Source: an uncultured Micavibrio sp. (GTDB lineage: Bacteria; Pseudomonadota; Alphaproteobacteria; Micavibrionales; UBA1664). From it: a stretch of 39,177 nucleotides of DNA. The stretch lies in the NCBI GenBank assembly GCA_937896295.1, contig CALBME010000086.1, forward strand, positions 1-39,177, in the 5' to 3' direction. The position numbers and the translations under genes are program-made. Position 1 is the first letter of the stretch, and each line of letters opens with the position of its first letter. Below are positions 16,508-24,382 of the stretch, piece after piece. The notes below the pieces were generated by a model. The model worked only from the letters and a program-made list of their open reading frames with translations, ran no database searches and was not told the origin of the DNA.

Positions 16508-17122
16508 GTGAACAGACACCGCGCAACCCGTTTACTGATTTCCGTTCTGGTCGGCGTTTTATGCGCCGGCCTGATCGGCTATATGCAAAGCCGCGCGCCG
16601 GGGGCGGGCGGTGCGCAGAACGGTTACGTCGGCCAGAAGTTCGGCGGCGATTTCACCGGGCTCACCGACCATAATGGTACCCCGCTGACGAAGGATGCAT
16701 TCCCCGGCCAGTACCAGCTTGTGTTTTTCGGCTTTACCAACTGTCCGGCTGTCTGCCCTGCCGAACTTCAGAAAATCACCTATGTGCTGAAAAACCTGCC
16801 GCCGGAAAAACGCACAAAACTCAAGCCCATCCTGATCACTGTTGACCCCGAACGCGACACGCCGGGCGTCCTGAAATCCTATATCTCTGTCTTCGACCCG
16901 GCGATTGCCGGCGTCACCGGCACCCGCGCGCGGATCGACCGGCTGATTTCCGATTGGAAAATCTATGCCGCCAGGGTCCCGCTGGAAGATGGCGGCTATA
17001 CCATGGACCATTCCGCATTTCTGTATCTGCGCGACCCGGAAGGCCGCCTGATGGCCGTATATCCGCATGAGGAAACGCCTGACGCATTGCTTCAGGCCGT
17101 CAGCGCCCAGCTGGGCGGGTAA
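16508..17122 (+). CDS. SCO1/SenC/PrrC family copper-binding thioredoxin-fold protein
   Basis: This 204-residue protein uses a GTG start. An N-terminal membrane anchor (residues about 8-27) is followed by a periplasmic thioredoxin fold. The copper ligands are Cys79 and Cys83 in CPAVC and His168 in 'TMDHSAFLYL'. The 'TVDPERDTP' loop is characteristic. The family delivers copper to the CuA site of cytochrome c oxidase or acts in periplasmic redox sensing. No oxidase genes are in the window. It is only nine bases from phoH and probably cotranscribed with it. Confidence 0.93.
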   Translation: MNRHRATRLLISVLVGVLCAGLIGYMQSRAPGAGGAQNGYVGQKFGGDFTGLTDHNGTPLTKDAFPGQYQLVFFGFTNCPAVCPAELQKITYVLKNLPPEKRTKLKPILITVDPERDTPGVLKSYISVFDPAIAGVTGTRARIDRLISDWKIYAARVPLEDGGYTMDHSAFLYLRDPEGRLMAVYPHEETPDALLQAVSAQLGG

Positions 17123-17129
17123 ACAAGCT

Positions 17130-17159
17130 TTGCCAAAACGCCTCAAAATTTGTTAAAAT
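17130..17159 (+). promoter_or_regulatory. Sigma70-type promoter for the 17197 gene
   Basis: TTGCCA (17130-17135) and TAAAAT (17154-17159) each match five of six consensus bases, with 18 bases between. The predicted start is near 17166, about 30 bases before the ATG, and AGAGGG lies close to that ATG. Confidence 0.5.
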
Positions 17160-17196
17160 AATAAAAAACAGGGCTACAAGGGCTTAGAGGGCTTTA

Positions 17197-18531
17197 ATGC
17201 GCGGCAGGTTTCAGCTACCTCTCTTTTTTGCATTTTTCATCATATTTTCAATAGGTTATGTGCGCCCTGCAAGCGCCATTTACACCTGCGACCAGTGCGT
17301 TGTCAGCGCTATCGTGGGTCCGGGCGGTGTCTATACCGGCCCCTTCAAATCGATGATCCCCGGTGAAACCGAAGGCGCGGACGAAGAGCCGATGGCCGTA
17401 AGCCCGCCCACCTCGCTGGTCGATTACTTTGAAAAAGTCTGGTGGCCCCGCATGGTCGAACTGACCAAGGCCCAGCAGGGTGCAGCTGACAAGACCTCCA
17501 CTCTTTTAAGCTCCATGGGTGCCCGTACCGCTGAGGCGCAGCAGATTGCGCAGTACCAGCAGGACACCAAGCGCATGAACCTGGAAACTCAGATGAACGC
17601 GGTCGGACGGACGGAAACCCTCTGCCCCGAACCGTCGATGGGTCAATCGTCGCTGGCCCTGCAGTTCATGGCCATTCAGGCACTGAACAACCTGGTACGA
17701 CTTTCCGCTCGCGAAATGGCCGGCGATAAATCCCTGCCCGCCTACGCGCGTGGCAAGCTGGAAAACGACAAGGCCCGCGTCAAGGAACGCATCGACATGC
17801 AGCTCTGCACCAAGGACGGTGCCGACGGTGCGGCCAGTGAATATTGCACGGCCACCAAGCCGGAACTTGAAAACGCAGACCAGCTGGCGTCCAGCGCCCT
17901 TGGTTCGTACGTCTATGACGACTCCGAACAGCCGGAAAGCCCGCACAACGTCAATCTCGTCAAACGCTACGTCGATAACGTTTTCTCGTCGCGTATTTTC
18001 GAACCGCTTCCTGTCTCCATCACCAAGCAGGAATCCCTGCCGCCCGATGCCGTGCAGGTGATTGCCGACCAGAATACGCTGGCGGCGCGCACCACGATGT
18101 TCCAGCACCCCTTCATGGAACAGCAGGCTGACCGTTCGCCCGTCAATGGCGAGGTCAAGGCGCTCGATTCCCTCGAGGCGGCCATCAACCGTGCCGGCTA
18201 TGACGGCCCGGCCAAGCAGATGATTCTCAACAGCAAGGGCAAGGTCTCCCGCGCGTCCGAGGAGTATATCCGCTTCAAGATCTATGAAAGCGATCCGAAA
18301 TCCATGTCTGTCGACTTGGCAGACGTGGGTAAGTTCAGCGTTTCGAACCTGATGGTGGTCTCGATCCAGAAACAGATGAAGGAAATGACCCTTCTGTATG
18401 ACATCCGCGAACAGATCAAGCAGACCAACCTGCTGCTCGGCGCCCTGGGTGCCGTTCTGATCGAACCGCAGTACCAGGATCTCCGCGAACGTATCCAGAC
18501 CCTCCAGTCTGACGGCAGCCGCGGCGAATAA
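17197..18531 (+). CDS. Exported helical protein with cysteines, unknown function
   Basis: This 444-residue protein has a strong signal peptide (LPLFFAFFIIFSIGY, cleaved after ASA near residue 27). The mature N-terminus begins with a CxxC (YTCDQC). Most of the rest is predicted helix with glutamine-rich coiled-coil character (AEAQQIAQYQQDTKRMNLE). Further cysteines (ETLCPEP, DMQLCTKDG, SEYCTAT) suggest periplasmic disulfides. A C-terminal segment (LLLGALGAVLIEP) is mildly hydrophobic. The overall plan recalls VirB5/TrbJ-type periplasmic proteins of type IV secretion systems; given the dotB/icmT genes in the window that is plausible but unproven. Confidence 0.75.
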   Translation: MRGRFQLPLFFAFFIIFSIGYVRPASAIYTCDQCVVSAIVGPGGVYTGPFKSMIPGETEGADEEPMAVSPPTSLVDYFEKVWWPRMVELTKAQQGAADKTSTLLSSMGARTAEAQQIAQYQQDTKRMNLETQMNAVGRTETLCPEPSMGQSSLALQFMAIQALNNLVRLSAREMAGDKSLPAYARGKLENDKARVKERIDMQLCTKDGADGAASEYCTATKPELENADQLASSALGSYVYDDSEQPESPHNVNLVKRYVDNVFSSRIFEPLPVSITKQESLPPDAVQVIADQNTLAARTTMFQHPFMEQQADRSPVNGEVKALDSLEAAINRAGYDGPAKQMILNSKGKVSRASEEYIRFKIYESDPKSMSVDLADVGKFSVSNLMVVSIQKQMKEMTLLYDIREQIKQTNLLLGALGAVLIEPQYQDLRERIQTLQSDGSRGE

Positions 18532-18538
18532 CCGGTCT

Positions 18539-18559
18539 TTCAGGGGCTAGGCCCCTGAA
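18539..18559 (+). terminator. Terminator-like hairpin after the 17197 gene
   Basis: TTCAGGGGC (18539-18547) pairs perfectly with GCCCCTGAA (18551-18559) around a three-base TAG loop. It is followed by TCTTCTCT, a mixed pyrimidine run rather than pure T. It starts eight bases after the stop codon. Confidence 0.55.
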
Positions 18560-18590
18560 TCTTCTCTCAAAACCGCCCAAATGCCCCATC

Positions 18591-18606
18591 TGGCATAGTC
18601 CTTGCA
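18591..18606 (+). promoter_or_regulatory. Sigma54 (RpoN) promoter for flgK-flgL
   Basis: TGGCATAGTCCTTGCA aligns with the RpoN consensus TGGCACG-N4-TTGCA with exact -24/-12 spacing; only the CG after TGGCA differs (TA). The predicted start is near 18617, 56 bases before the flgK ATG. In several alphaproteobacteria the hook-associated genes are RpoN-dependent, which fits. Confidence 0.8.
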
Positions 18607-18672
18607 AATTACCGGCCATAAGCCCGCCTGTGGGTAGTGATGACCATAGGTTTGAATTGCAAGGATGAATTC

Positions 18673-20763
18673 ATGGCCACGGTAAGCCCGCTTTCAGTCG
18701 CTCTTTCCGGCCTGCGCACCGCGCAGGCACAGATCGGCGTGACCTCGAACAACATCGCCAACGCCTCGACTGACGGCTACACCAAAAAAACCCTCAACCA
18801 GTATACCGTCGTCATCGGCGGACAGGGCGGCGGTGTCGATGTCGGTCTCGTTGAGCGCCATGTCAACGACCTGTTGCTGAAAGACCTTCGCCGTCAGATC
18901 TCCCTGACCGCCGGCCTTGAAACCACCAAGTCGTATCTGAGCCAGGTTCAGTCCCTTCACGGCACGCCGGAATCCGACACCTCGATCACATCGTCACTCA
19001 GCAACCTGAAAACCGTTTTCTCGCAGCTCGCAAACCAGCCGGAATCCGACTACCTTATCGAAACCGTATACGACGCGGCCCAGCAGACGGTTAAAAAATT
19101 CTCGCAATACACCATGTCGATCACGCAGCTGCGCAACTCCGCGCAAAGCGAGATGAAACAGTCCGTCGATACGATCAATCTGCTGACCTCGCAGATCGCA
19201 GATCTGAACAAATCCATCAAGGCTGCCCGTGCGCAGCTGCGCTCCAGCGCCGATCTGGAAGATCAGCGCGATCTGTCCATCCGCAATCTCGCGCAGCAGC
19301 TCGACATTTCCTACTACGCCAACAACGACGGCTCGGTTACGGTGATGACGGCGACCGGCGATCTTCTGGCCCATACGGAAGCGGTGCCGGTCAATTTCAA
19401 TCCCAGCCAGGTGGGGGTCCAGTCTTACTATCCGGCCAGCGCCGCCGCCATTATTCTGGGGAATCCCTCCAACGGAACCGACCTGACCGCCAGCGCCAGT
19501 CTCGGCGGCAAGCTGGGCGCCCTGGTGACCTTGCGCGACAAGACCTTGCCCACATATCAGGCGCAGATGGATGAACTGGCCTATCAGACCGCGTCCCGTT
19601 TCTCGGCCGAAGGCATGGATCTTTTTACCCTGCCCAATGGCACTATTCCCAACAACGTGCCATCTGACTATGCGGGCTTTGCCGATAACATGATGGTCAA
19701 TCCGGCAGTGACGAATAATAAATCGCTGATCCGTTCCGGTACCGACCCGCTGACGGTGGTGCAGGCCGGATCGAACGAAGTCCTGCGCAAGATTGTCGAA
19801 TTCGCCTTTGGCGATGTTGCCTATCAGCAGGCAACGGCAGCCACCACCATCACCACCGGCCCCGCAACGCTTTTCACCGAACTGGGCCTTACCGGCCAGG
19901 CCCGTGTCATCGGCAACCAGAATGTGCAGACCCTGGCCACGCTTGCCGATAGCGCATTCATCAATCCCGGTACAAACGATACATTTACCCTTCAGGTCGG
20001 CGCCGGCCTGCCTCAGACGATCACCATTACCGCCGGCATGAATGCCTCAGGGCTTGTGGGTGCCATCAATGCGGCGATACCCGGCGCGGCCGCGCTGACC
20101 TCCGCCGGTCAGCTTGTCCTGACCACGTCGGGTGACCTGACCATCGGTGCAGGCACGCTGGGCGCTGCCGGTCTGGCCGAACTGGGTCTGAGTGCTGGCG
20201 TCACGAACGCAGAATCGCCTTCGTTCAAAATCGGCCTTGGCAATAACGATCCTGTTACCGTGACCATTGATCCCACGGATACCGGCACAACACTGCTGGG
20301 CAAACTTAACGCCATCACGGGAATCGATGCGTCCATCGTCGCGGGCAAACTGACTATCCGGCCTGAAAATGGTGGCGACATTTCCATCGCGGACGGGCTG
20401 AAAACACCGCTGCAGGCCCTGGGCATGACCCTGAATGAAGTGTCACACACCCCGTTCAACATGACAGGCCTTGGCCCCGGCGCGAACTTAAGCGTCAGCC
20501 TGTCTGGGATTTTGACGCTGGCCGAATATTCCACGCAGCTGGTGGGGATACAGTCGCAGGAAGCGCAGGGCGTCGAACTCGATCTGACCAATGAAACCAG
20601 CTATCGCTCGACGCTTGAATCCCAGCTTCTGAATGAACACGGGGTGAACATTGACGAGGAAATGGCCCATCTCATTTCCATTCAGACCGCCTATAGCGCG
20701 TCTGCGCGTACGATCAGCGTCGTGCAACAGATGATGGATGAACTTTTGAATTCTATCCGCTGA
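18673..20763 (+). CDS. flgK: Flagellar hook-associated protein 1 (FlgK)
   Basis: FlgK forms the first junction between hook and filament. The start at 18673 gives the canonical N-terminus MATVSPLSVALSGLRTAQAQ with AAGGA seven bases upstream. 'SNNIANASTDGYTKK' is the rod/hook/HAP motif, and the C-terminus 'VNIDEEMAHLISIQTAYSAS' is the matching FlgK helix. At 696 residues it is longer than the usual ~550. The excess lies at about residues 430-590, where two beta-rich segments (TFTLQVGAG, then ITITAGMNASGLVGAINAA; and VTVTIDPTDTGTTLLGKLNA) resemble flagellin hook-IN motifs usually seen in FliD and flagellins. It forms an operon with flgL. Confidence 0.93.
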   Translation: MATVSPLSVALSGLRTAQAQIGVTSNNIANASTDGYTKKTLNQYTVVIGGQGGGVDVGLVERHVNDLLLKDLRRQISLTAGLETTKSYLSQVQSLHGTPESDTSITSSLSNLKTVFSQLANQPESDYLIETVYDAAQQTVKKFSQYTMSITQLRNSAQSEMKQSVDTINLLTSQIADLNKSIKAARAQLRSSADLEDQRDLSIRNLAQQLDISYYANNDGSVTVMTATGDLLAHTEAVPVNFNPSQVGVQSYYPASAAAIILGNPSNGTDLTASASLGGKLGALVTLRDKTLPTYQAQMDELAYQTASRFSAEGMDLFTLPNGTIPNNVPSDYAGFADNMMVNPAVTNNKSLIRSGTDPLTVVQAGSNEVLRKIVEFAFGDVAYQQATAATTITTGPATLFTELGLTGQARVIGNQNVQTLATLADSAFINPGTNDTFTLQVGAGLPQTITITAGMNASGLVGAINAAIPGAAALTSAGQLVLTTSGDLTIGAGTLGAAGLAELGLSAGVTNAESPSFKIGLGNNDPVTVTIDPTDTGTTLLGKLNAITGIDASIVAGKLTIRPENGGDISIADGLKTPLQALGMTLNEVSHTPFNMTGLGPGANLSVSLSGILTLAEYSTQLVGIQSQEAQGVELDLTNETSYRSTLESQLLNEHGVNIDEEMAHLISIQTAYSASARTISVVQQMMDELLNSIR

Positions 20764-20784
20764 TAAAGCCGTAAGGAGATAATC

Positions 20785-21801
20785 ATGACCACCGTTTCCA
20801 CCCTTGGCCAGCAATTGGGCGTCATTGCCCGGATGAAGGAAATTCAGGGCCAGATGAACACCTATCAGGAACAGGTGACATCCGGCGTCAAGCATCAGAC
20901 CTTCGCGGGATATGGCGTTGAATCACTCAAGATTCAGCGTTACCGCAGCGGCATGAAAGAACTGGAGGCGTATGGTTATAACATCGCCAACGCCCAGATG
21001 CAGATCCAGCAGATGGATGATGCCATCGAGGAAAACACCGTGCAGGCCAGAAATCTTCTGAGCGCCATCGGTATCCAGCTCAGCCGTGGGACCGAATTCG
21101 ATCTGGCCACCATCAAGCAGACAGCCTCGACCGCCCTTCAGATCATTGAGGCCAACGTGAATGTCGAGGTGGGTGGGCGATACCTTTTTTCCGGATCTGA
21201 CGTCACGAACAAACCGCTGAACGGTACAAGCGGCGCTGATAACAATCTGGCGCTGAAGGTGACTGATTGGCTGGACGGTACCAACGATACCGATGCCTTT
21301 CTGGCCAGCTTCGATGCGCTATCGGATGCTGAAAGCGGGTTTTCCAATACGGTTCAGACCGCAAAAAACGTCTATGTCCGCGCCGACGATAATTATGAAG
21401 TCGATTATACCGTCAAGGCCAACAGCCCGGGTATGAAAAAGGTGCTGAATGGTCTGCGGGCAATTTCCCAGATGGAATTTCCGGATGAAACAACGGATGT
21501 TGCCAGCAAGGAAGATTTTTATAAGGTCATCGATCACCTTTATTCCACCATTCAGGATGGTGTAAACGCGCTGCGCGCGGACTCGGCCAAACTGGCAAAT
21601 GCGACGGCTGTCCTGTCGAACATTCAGACCAATCACGAGAATGATATCCAGTCGATGCAGACGCTGATGGAGCAGACTGAAACGGCCGATCCCACCGACG
21701 CGATCATTAAATTTCAGACCCTGCAAACCCAGCTTGAGGCGTCGTATAACGTCACCTCAATCATGAGTCAGCTTAGCCTCGCGCGCTTTCTGGGCGGATA
21801 A
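20785..21801 (+). CDS. flgL: Flagellar hook-associated protein 3 (FlgL)
   Basis: This 338-residue flagellin-superfamily protein forms the second hook-filament junction ring. AAGGAG six bases upstream fixes the ATG start, 21 bases after flgK. The N-terminal helical domain (GQLGVIARMKEIQGQMNTYQ without its first residues; 'EQVTSGVKHQTFAGYG') and 'VEVGGRYLFSGSDVTNKPL' are typical of FlgL. The C-terminal helix ends 'YNVTSIMSQLSLARFLGG', matching flagellin D0. No other flagellar gene is in the window. It converges with the minus-strand PilP-like gene six bases downstream. Confidence 0.92.
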   Translation: MTTVSTLGQQLGVIARMKEIQGQMNTYQEQVTSGVKHQTFAGYGVESLKIQRYRSGMKELEAYGYNIANAQMQIQQMDDAIEENTVQARNLLSAIGIQLSRGTEFDLATIKQTASTALQIIEANVNVEVGGRYLFSGSDVTNKPLNGTSGADNNLALKVTDWLDGTNDTDAFLASFDALSDAESGFSNTVQTAKNVYVRADDNYEVDYTVKANSPGMKKVLNGLRAISQMEFPDETTDVASKEDFYKVIDHLYSTIQDGVNALRADSAKLANATAVLSNIQTNHENDIQSMQTLMEQTETADPTDAIIKFQTLQTQLEASYNVTSIMSQLSLARFLGG

Positions 21802-21807
21802 AGGCTT

Positions 21808-22830
21808 TTAAAAGAGACCGGAAGGGCCGAGCGGCGCACCATCCGCTGGCGATGCGCTGGGCGGGGGTGCCGGCTGGCCCTCCACCGGCATCGGACCGGG
21901 CGTTGATGCGATGGGGGGCGGTGTGTTGCCGTCCACGCTGCCGCCTGTGGCGTTGGCCACGATATTCGCAGCCGCGGCGCGGGCCTCACTTGTCGAACCG
22001 TTTGCGCCGCTGGGCAGGTTGCCCGTATCGACACCGGATGATGACAACGCCTCGGCCAGCGGATTGATCGCCTGCATATTTGCGTTGCTGTCTTCTTCGC
22101 CGGGTGCCGGACGCAATTTGATCATCTCGCCGTCCATGGACACACGGACATCGCCCGGGCGGACGCTTTCAACGACCGTGCCATCCGGCAGGCGTGTACC
22201 GGCATGAACGGTATACCGAATGGTGGGATCGGTGGAATGCACAAGAACGCCTTTGCATTCGCCGGCAAGGCAGGTCAGTTCTGCCCATTTATAACGGGTC
22301 TTGCGGGCTTCGATTTCGGCAAGGCGCGCTTTTTCTTCGGCCTCTCTCTTCTTGCGGGCGGCCATTTCCTCGTCGGACTCGCCTTTTTTGCGGTCGGGTT
22401 CAGCCTCTTTGGCTTTCACGACCATGTCCTGGTAATATTTTTTACGCTCCGCGACCAGGTCGCTGTAAAGCTCGGGATAGGCGGCAAGGCAGGGACCGTT
22501 GGCGGGCAGTTGCTCGCAAATGCCGCGCGGCGGCGGCGGGGCCGGGAAGCTTACCCCCATGCCGCCATAGGCCTCGACGATCTTGTCGAGTGCGGACTGG
22601 CGCATGACCAGCTTGTCGAGCAGGCTGATCTGGTAATTCAGCTTCATCGTATCGGACAGATACGGGTTGCCGATCGCATAAAACGAATCGTCAAAATCGA
22701 CACCCAGATTGGCGATTTCATCGGCGGTGATGATCTGCGGAATGGCAAAGGGTGGCATTTCTTGGGCCTTCGCGCCGCCGGAAAATACCAAGCCACTGAT
22801 AAATAAAGACAATATTGCTAAATGGCGCAT
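21808..22830 (-). CDS. Second PilP-like exported protein
   Basis: This 340-residue exported protein has a signal peptide (AILSLFISGLVFSGGAKA). A helical region contains two cysteines (GICEQL, GPCLAAY), followed by a charged coiled coil (EEMAARKKREAEEKARLAEI). A compact beta domain at about 185-245 then reads 'HAGTRLPDGTVVESVRPGDV' and 'VSMDGEMIKLRP'. That domain matches the C-terminal domain of the PilP encoded at 31448-32275 (KTGAKLPDGKTTVVRVTPAG). A Pro/Ala-rich tail ends the protein. A TATAAT at 22851-22856 lies 20 bases upstream. Placed last in the pilus cluster, it may serve the PilV-like tip pilins, but that is inference. Confidence 0.75.
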   Translation of the reverse strand: MRHLAILSLFISGLVFSGGAKAQEMPPFAIPQIITADEIANLGVDFDDSFYAIGNPYLSDTMKLNYQISLLDKLVMRQSALDKIVEAYGGMGVSFPAPPPPRGICEQLPANGPCLAAYPELYSDLVAERKKYYQDMVVKAKEAEPDRKKGESDEEMAARKKREAEEKARLAEIEARKTRYKWAELTCLAGECKGVLVHSTDPTIRYTVHAGTRLPDGTVVESVRPGDVRVSMDGEMIKLRPAPGEEDSNANMQAINPLAEALSSSGVDTGNLPSGANGSTSEARAAAANIVANATGGSVDGNTPPPIASTPGPMPVEGQPAPPPSASPADGAPLGPSGLF

Positions 22831-22876
22831 CGAATGAATCCCTGCTCACCATTATAAGCGAAAACAGGGGCCACTT

Positions 22877-24382
22877 CTACGGCCCAGCGCAACCGTCAAA
22901 GCATTGGCCGAAATTGCTGATATTCAGGGTGCGAATATTCACGCGCGGCGCGGTAATGGTCCGCTCCCGCCCCGGGCCTGTACCGCCAAAGACAAGGTCG
23001 CCCGAATTTCTGATATCAATGACGCCGGCCTTGCCGTTCGCCACGTTGATATTGCCCTGGGTCACGATACCGCTGCGCAGCTGGTTGTCGACCAGCAGCG
23101 ATTGTGATGCAACCGACGTGGCCGACAGGCGATGGGCATCGACCGTGCCAGCTGTCAGCACCCCGCCATCCGGCATGGTCAGGACGGTGTTGTTGGTATT
23201 CGTCAGGTTGCCGGTGGCGACTGTCGAACCGTCAAGGAAACGGGCGTTGTTGGTCACCTCGACCAGGTCCTGCGTACCCATGCCGTCATTGCCGTCACCA
23301 TCCACGATCAGATGGTTCTGGGCGTTATAATCCTGTTTTTCAGTATCAGTCAGCGCGTTTTCGATACGCAGGTTATTCGTGCGCGACGTATCCGCAATCA
23401 GGGCTGAACCGTTCACGCTCATCGTATTGCTGACGGTGGCTGACCCCTTGACGATGGCCGTGCCACTGACGCACAGGACATTGTTTTCACAATCCGCATG
23501 AAGACCGGGATTGGACGCGGCTGTAAGGGCGCGCGCTGAACCGTCATTACCGATATTGATATCGTCGCCGCCAAAAATATCGTTACCGCCAAGATTGAGT
23601 GGACCGAACATCGTATTGCGGCGCAGGGCGGGATCGACGTCCGGCAGGCGGTGCAGGTAATCACCGCCGACTTCTTCGATGTTTTTGTACATGTAATAGA
23701 CGAAATAACTGCCGTCTTCGAGGGAATCGAGGTCCGGATTAAGGTTGTTGATGTACCACGCCGTGTTTTGCAGGCCATCGCTCGGGTTGATCTGCCACGA
23801 TCCGAACGCGCTTTCGATGCGGGCGTCCGTCTTCGCGCCGTAACTGCGGATGAAGCCGCCATGTGGTCCGGCCTCTGTAGCGGCTGTGCGCACCTGGCTG
23901 TCGGGTCGTGGTGTGGTGGTGATGATCATCACGTCCAGTGCCGGGTCATCATTGGGATCGGCCCGGTCATCCGCCACGCGCAGCAGGATGCGCACATTGG
24001 AGCGAATGGGCGCATAGTCGCGGAACTGCGGGTTAAACAGACGCGACCCCTGAATGGTCACGCCATTCACGACAAAATTCTTGGTGATGTTGTTGGTGGC
24101 GGGCGCGGTCTGGTCGGCAATCAGCTCATAGCCGCCATTGCCGACGGCGGGATCGGCCGCTGCCTGGTAAAGCGCGTTGAAATTATCCAGATCCTGCAGG
24201 ATAAGGTTCATCGACTCCGCGATGGTGTTCATGTACTTGGCATTCGACCGCGCCATTTCGCGTTCACCGAATGTCTGCAGCAGAAGGAAAACTGCAATCA
24301 TCAGCGCGAAGACGACCCCGACGGACAGGATCATCTCCAGCAATGAAAAACCAGCCGTGTGTCTGCGTCTTTTGATCATCAT
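22877..24382 (-). CDS. PilV-like large minor pilin 3
   Basis: This 501-residue prepilin has the leader MMIKRRRHTAG, cleaved before Phe12. Glu is at +5 of the mature protein (FSLLE) and a 20-residue hydrophobic helix follows. A globular part runs to about 240. The shufflon-pilin-type segment 'RRNTMFGPLNLGGNDIFGG' then leads into a long Asn/Gly/Thr-rich beta-repeat region (for example 'NNARFLDGSTVATGNLTN') and a short cysteine tail (QCFDGCAGP). In R64, PilV is the tip adhesin that recognises recipient lipopolysaccharide. The start overlaps the preceding gene's stop by four bases. Confidence 0.82.
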   Translation of the reverse strand: MMIKRRRHTAGFSLLEMILSVGVVFALMIAVFLLLQTFGEREMARSNAKYMNTIAESMNLILQDLDNFNALYQAAADPAVGNGGYELIADQTAPATNNITKNFVVNGVTIQGSRLFNPQFRDYAPIRSNVRILLRVADDRADPNDDPALDVMIITTTPRPDSQVRTAATEAGPHGGFIRSYGAKTDARIESAFGSWQINPSDGLQNTAWYINNLNPDLDSLEDGSYFVYYMYKNIEEVGGDYLHRLPDVDPALRRNTMFGPLNLGGNDIFGGDDINIGNDGSARALTAASNPGLHADCENNVLCVSGTAIVKGSATVSNTMSVNGSALIADTSRTNNLRIENALTDTEKQDYNAQNHLIVDGDGNDGMGTQDLVEVTNNARFLDGSTVATGNLTNTNNTVLTMPDGGVLTAGTVDAHRLSATSVASQSLLVDNQLRSGIVTQGNINVANGKAGVIDIRNSGDLVFGGTGPGRERTITAPRVNIRTLNISNFGQCFDGCAGP

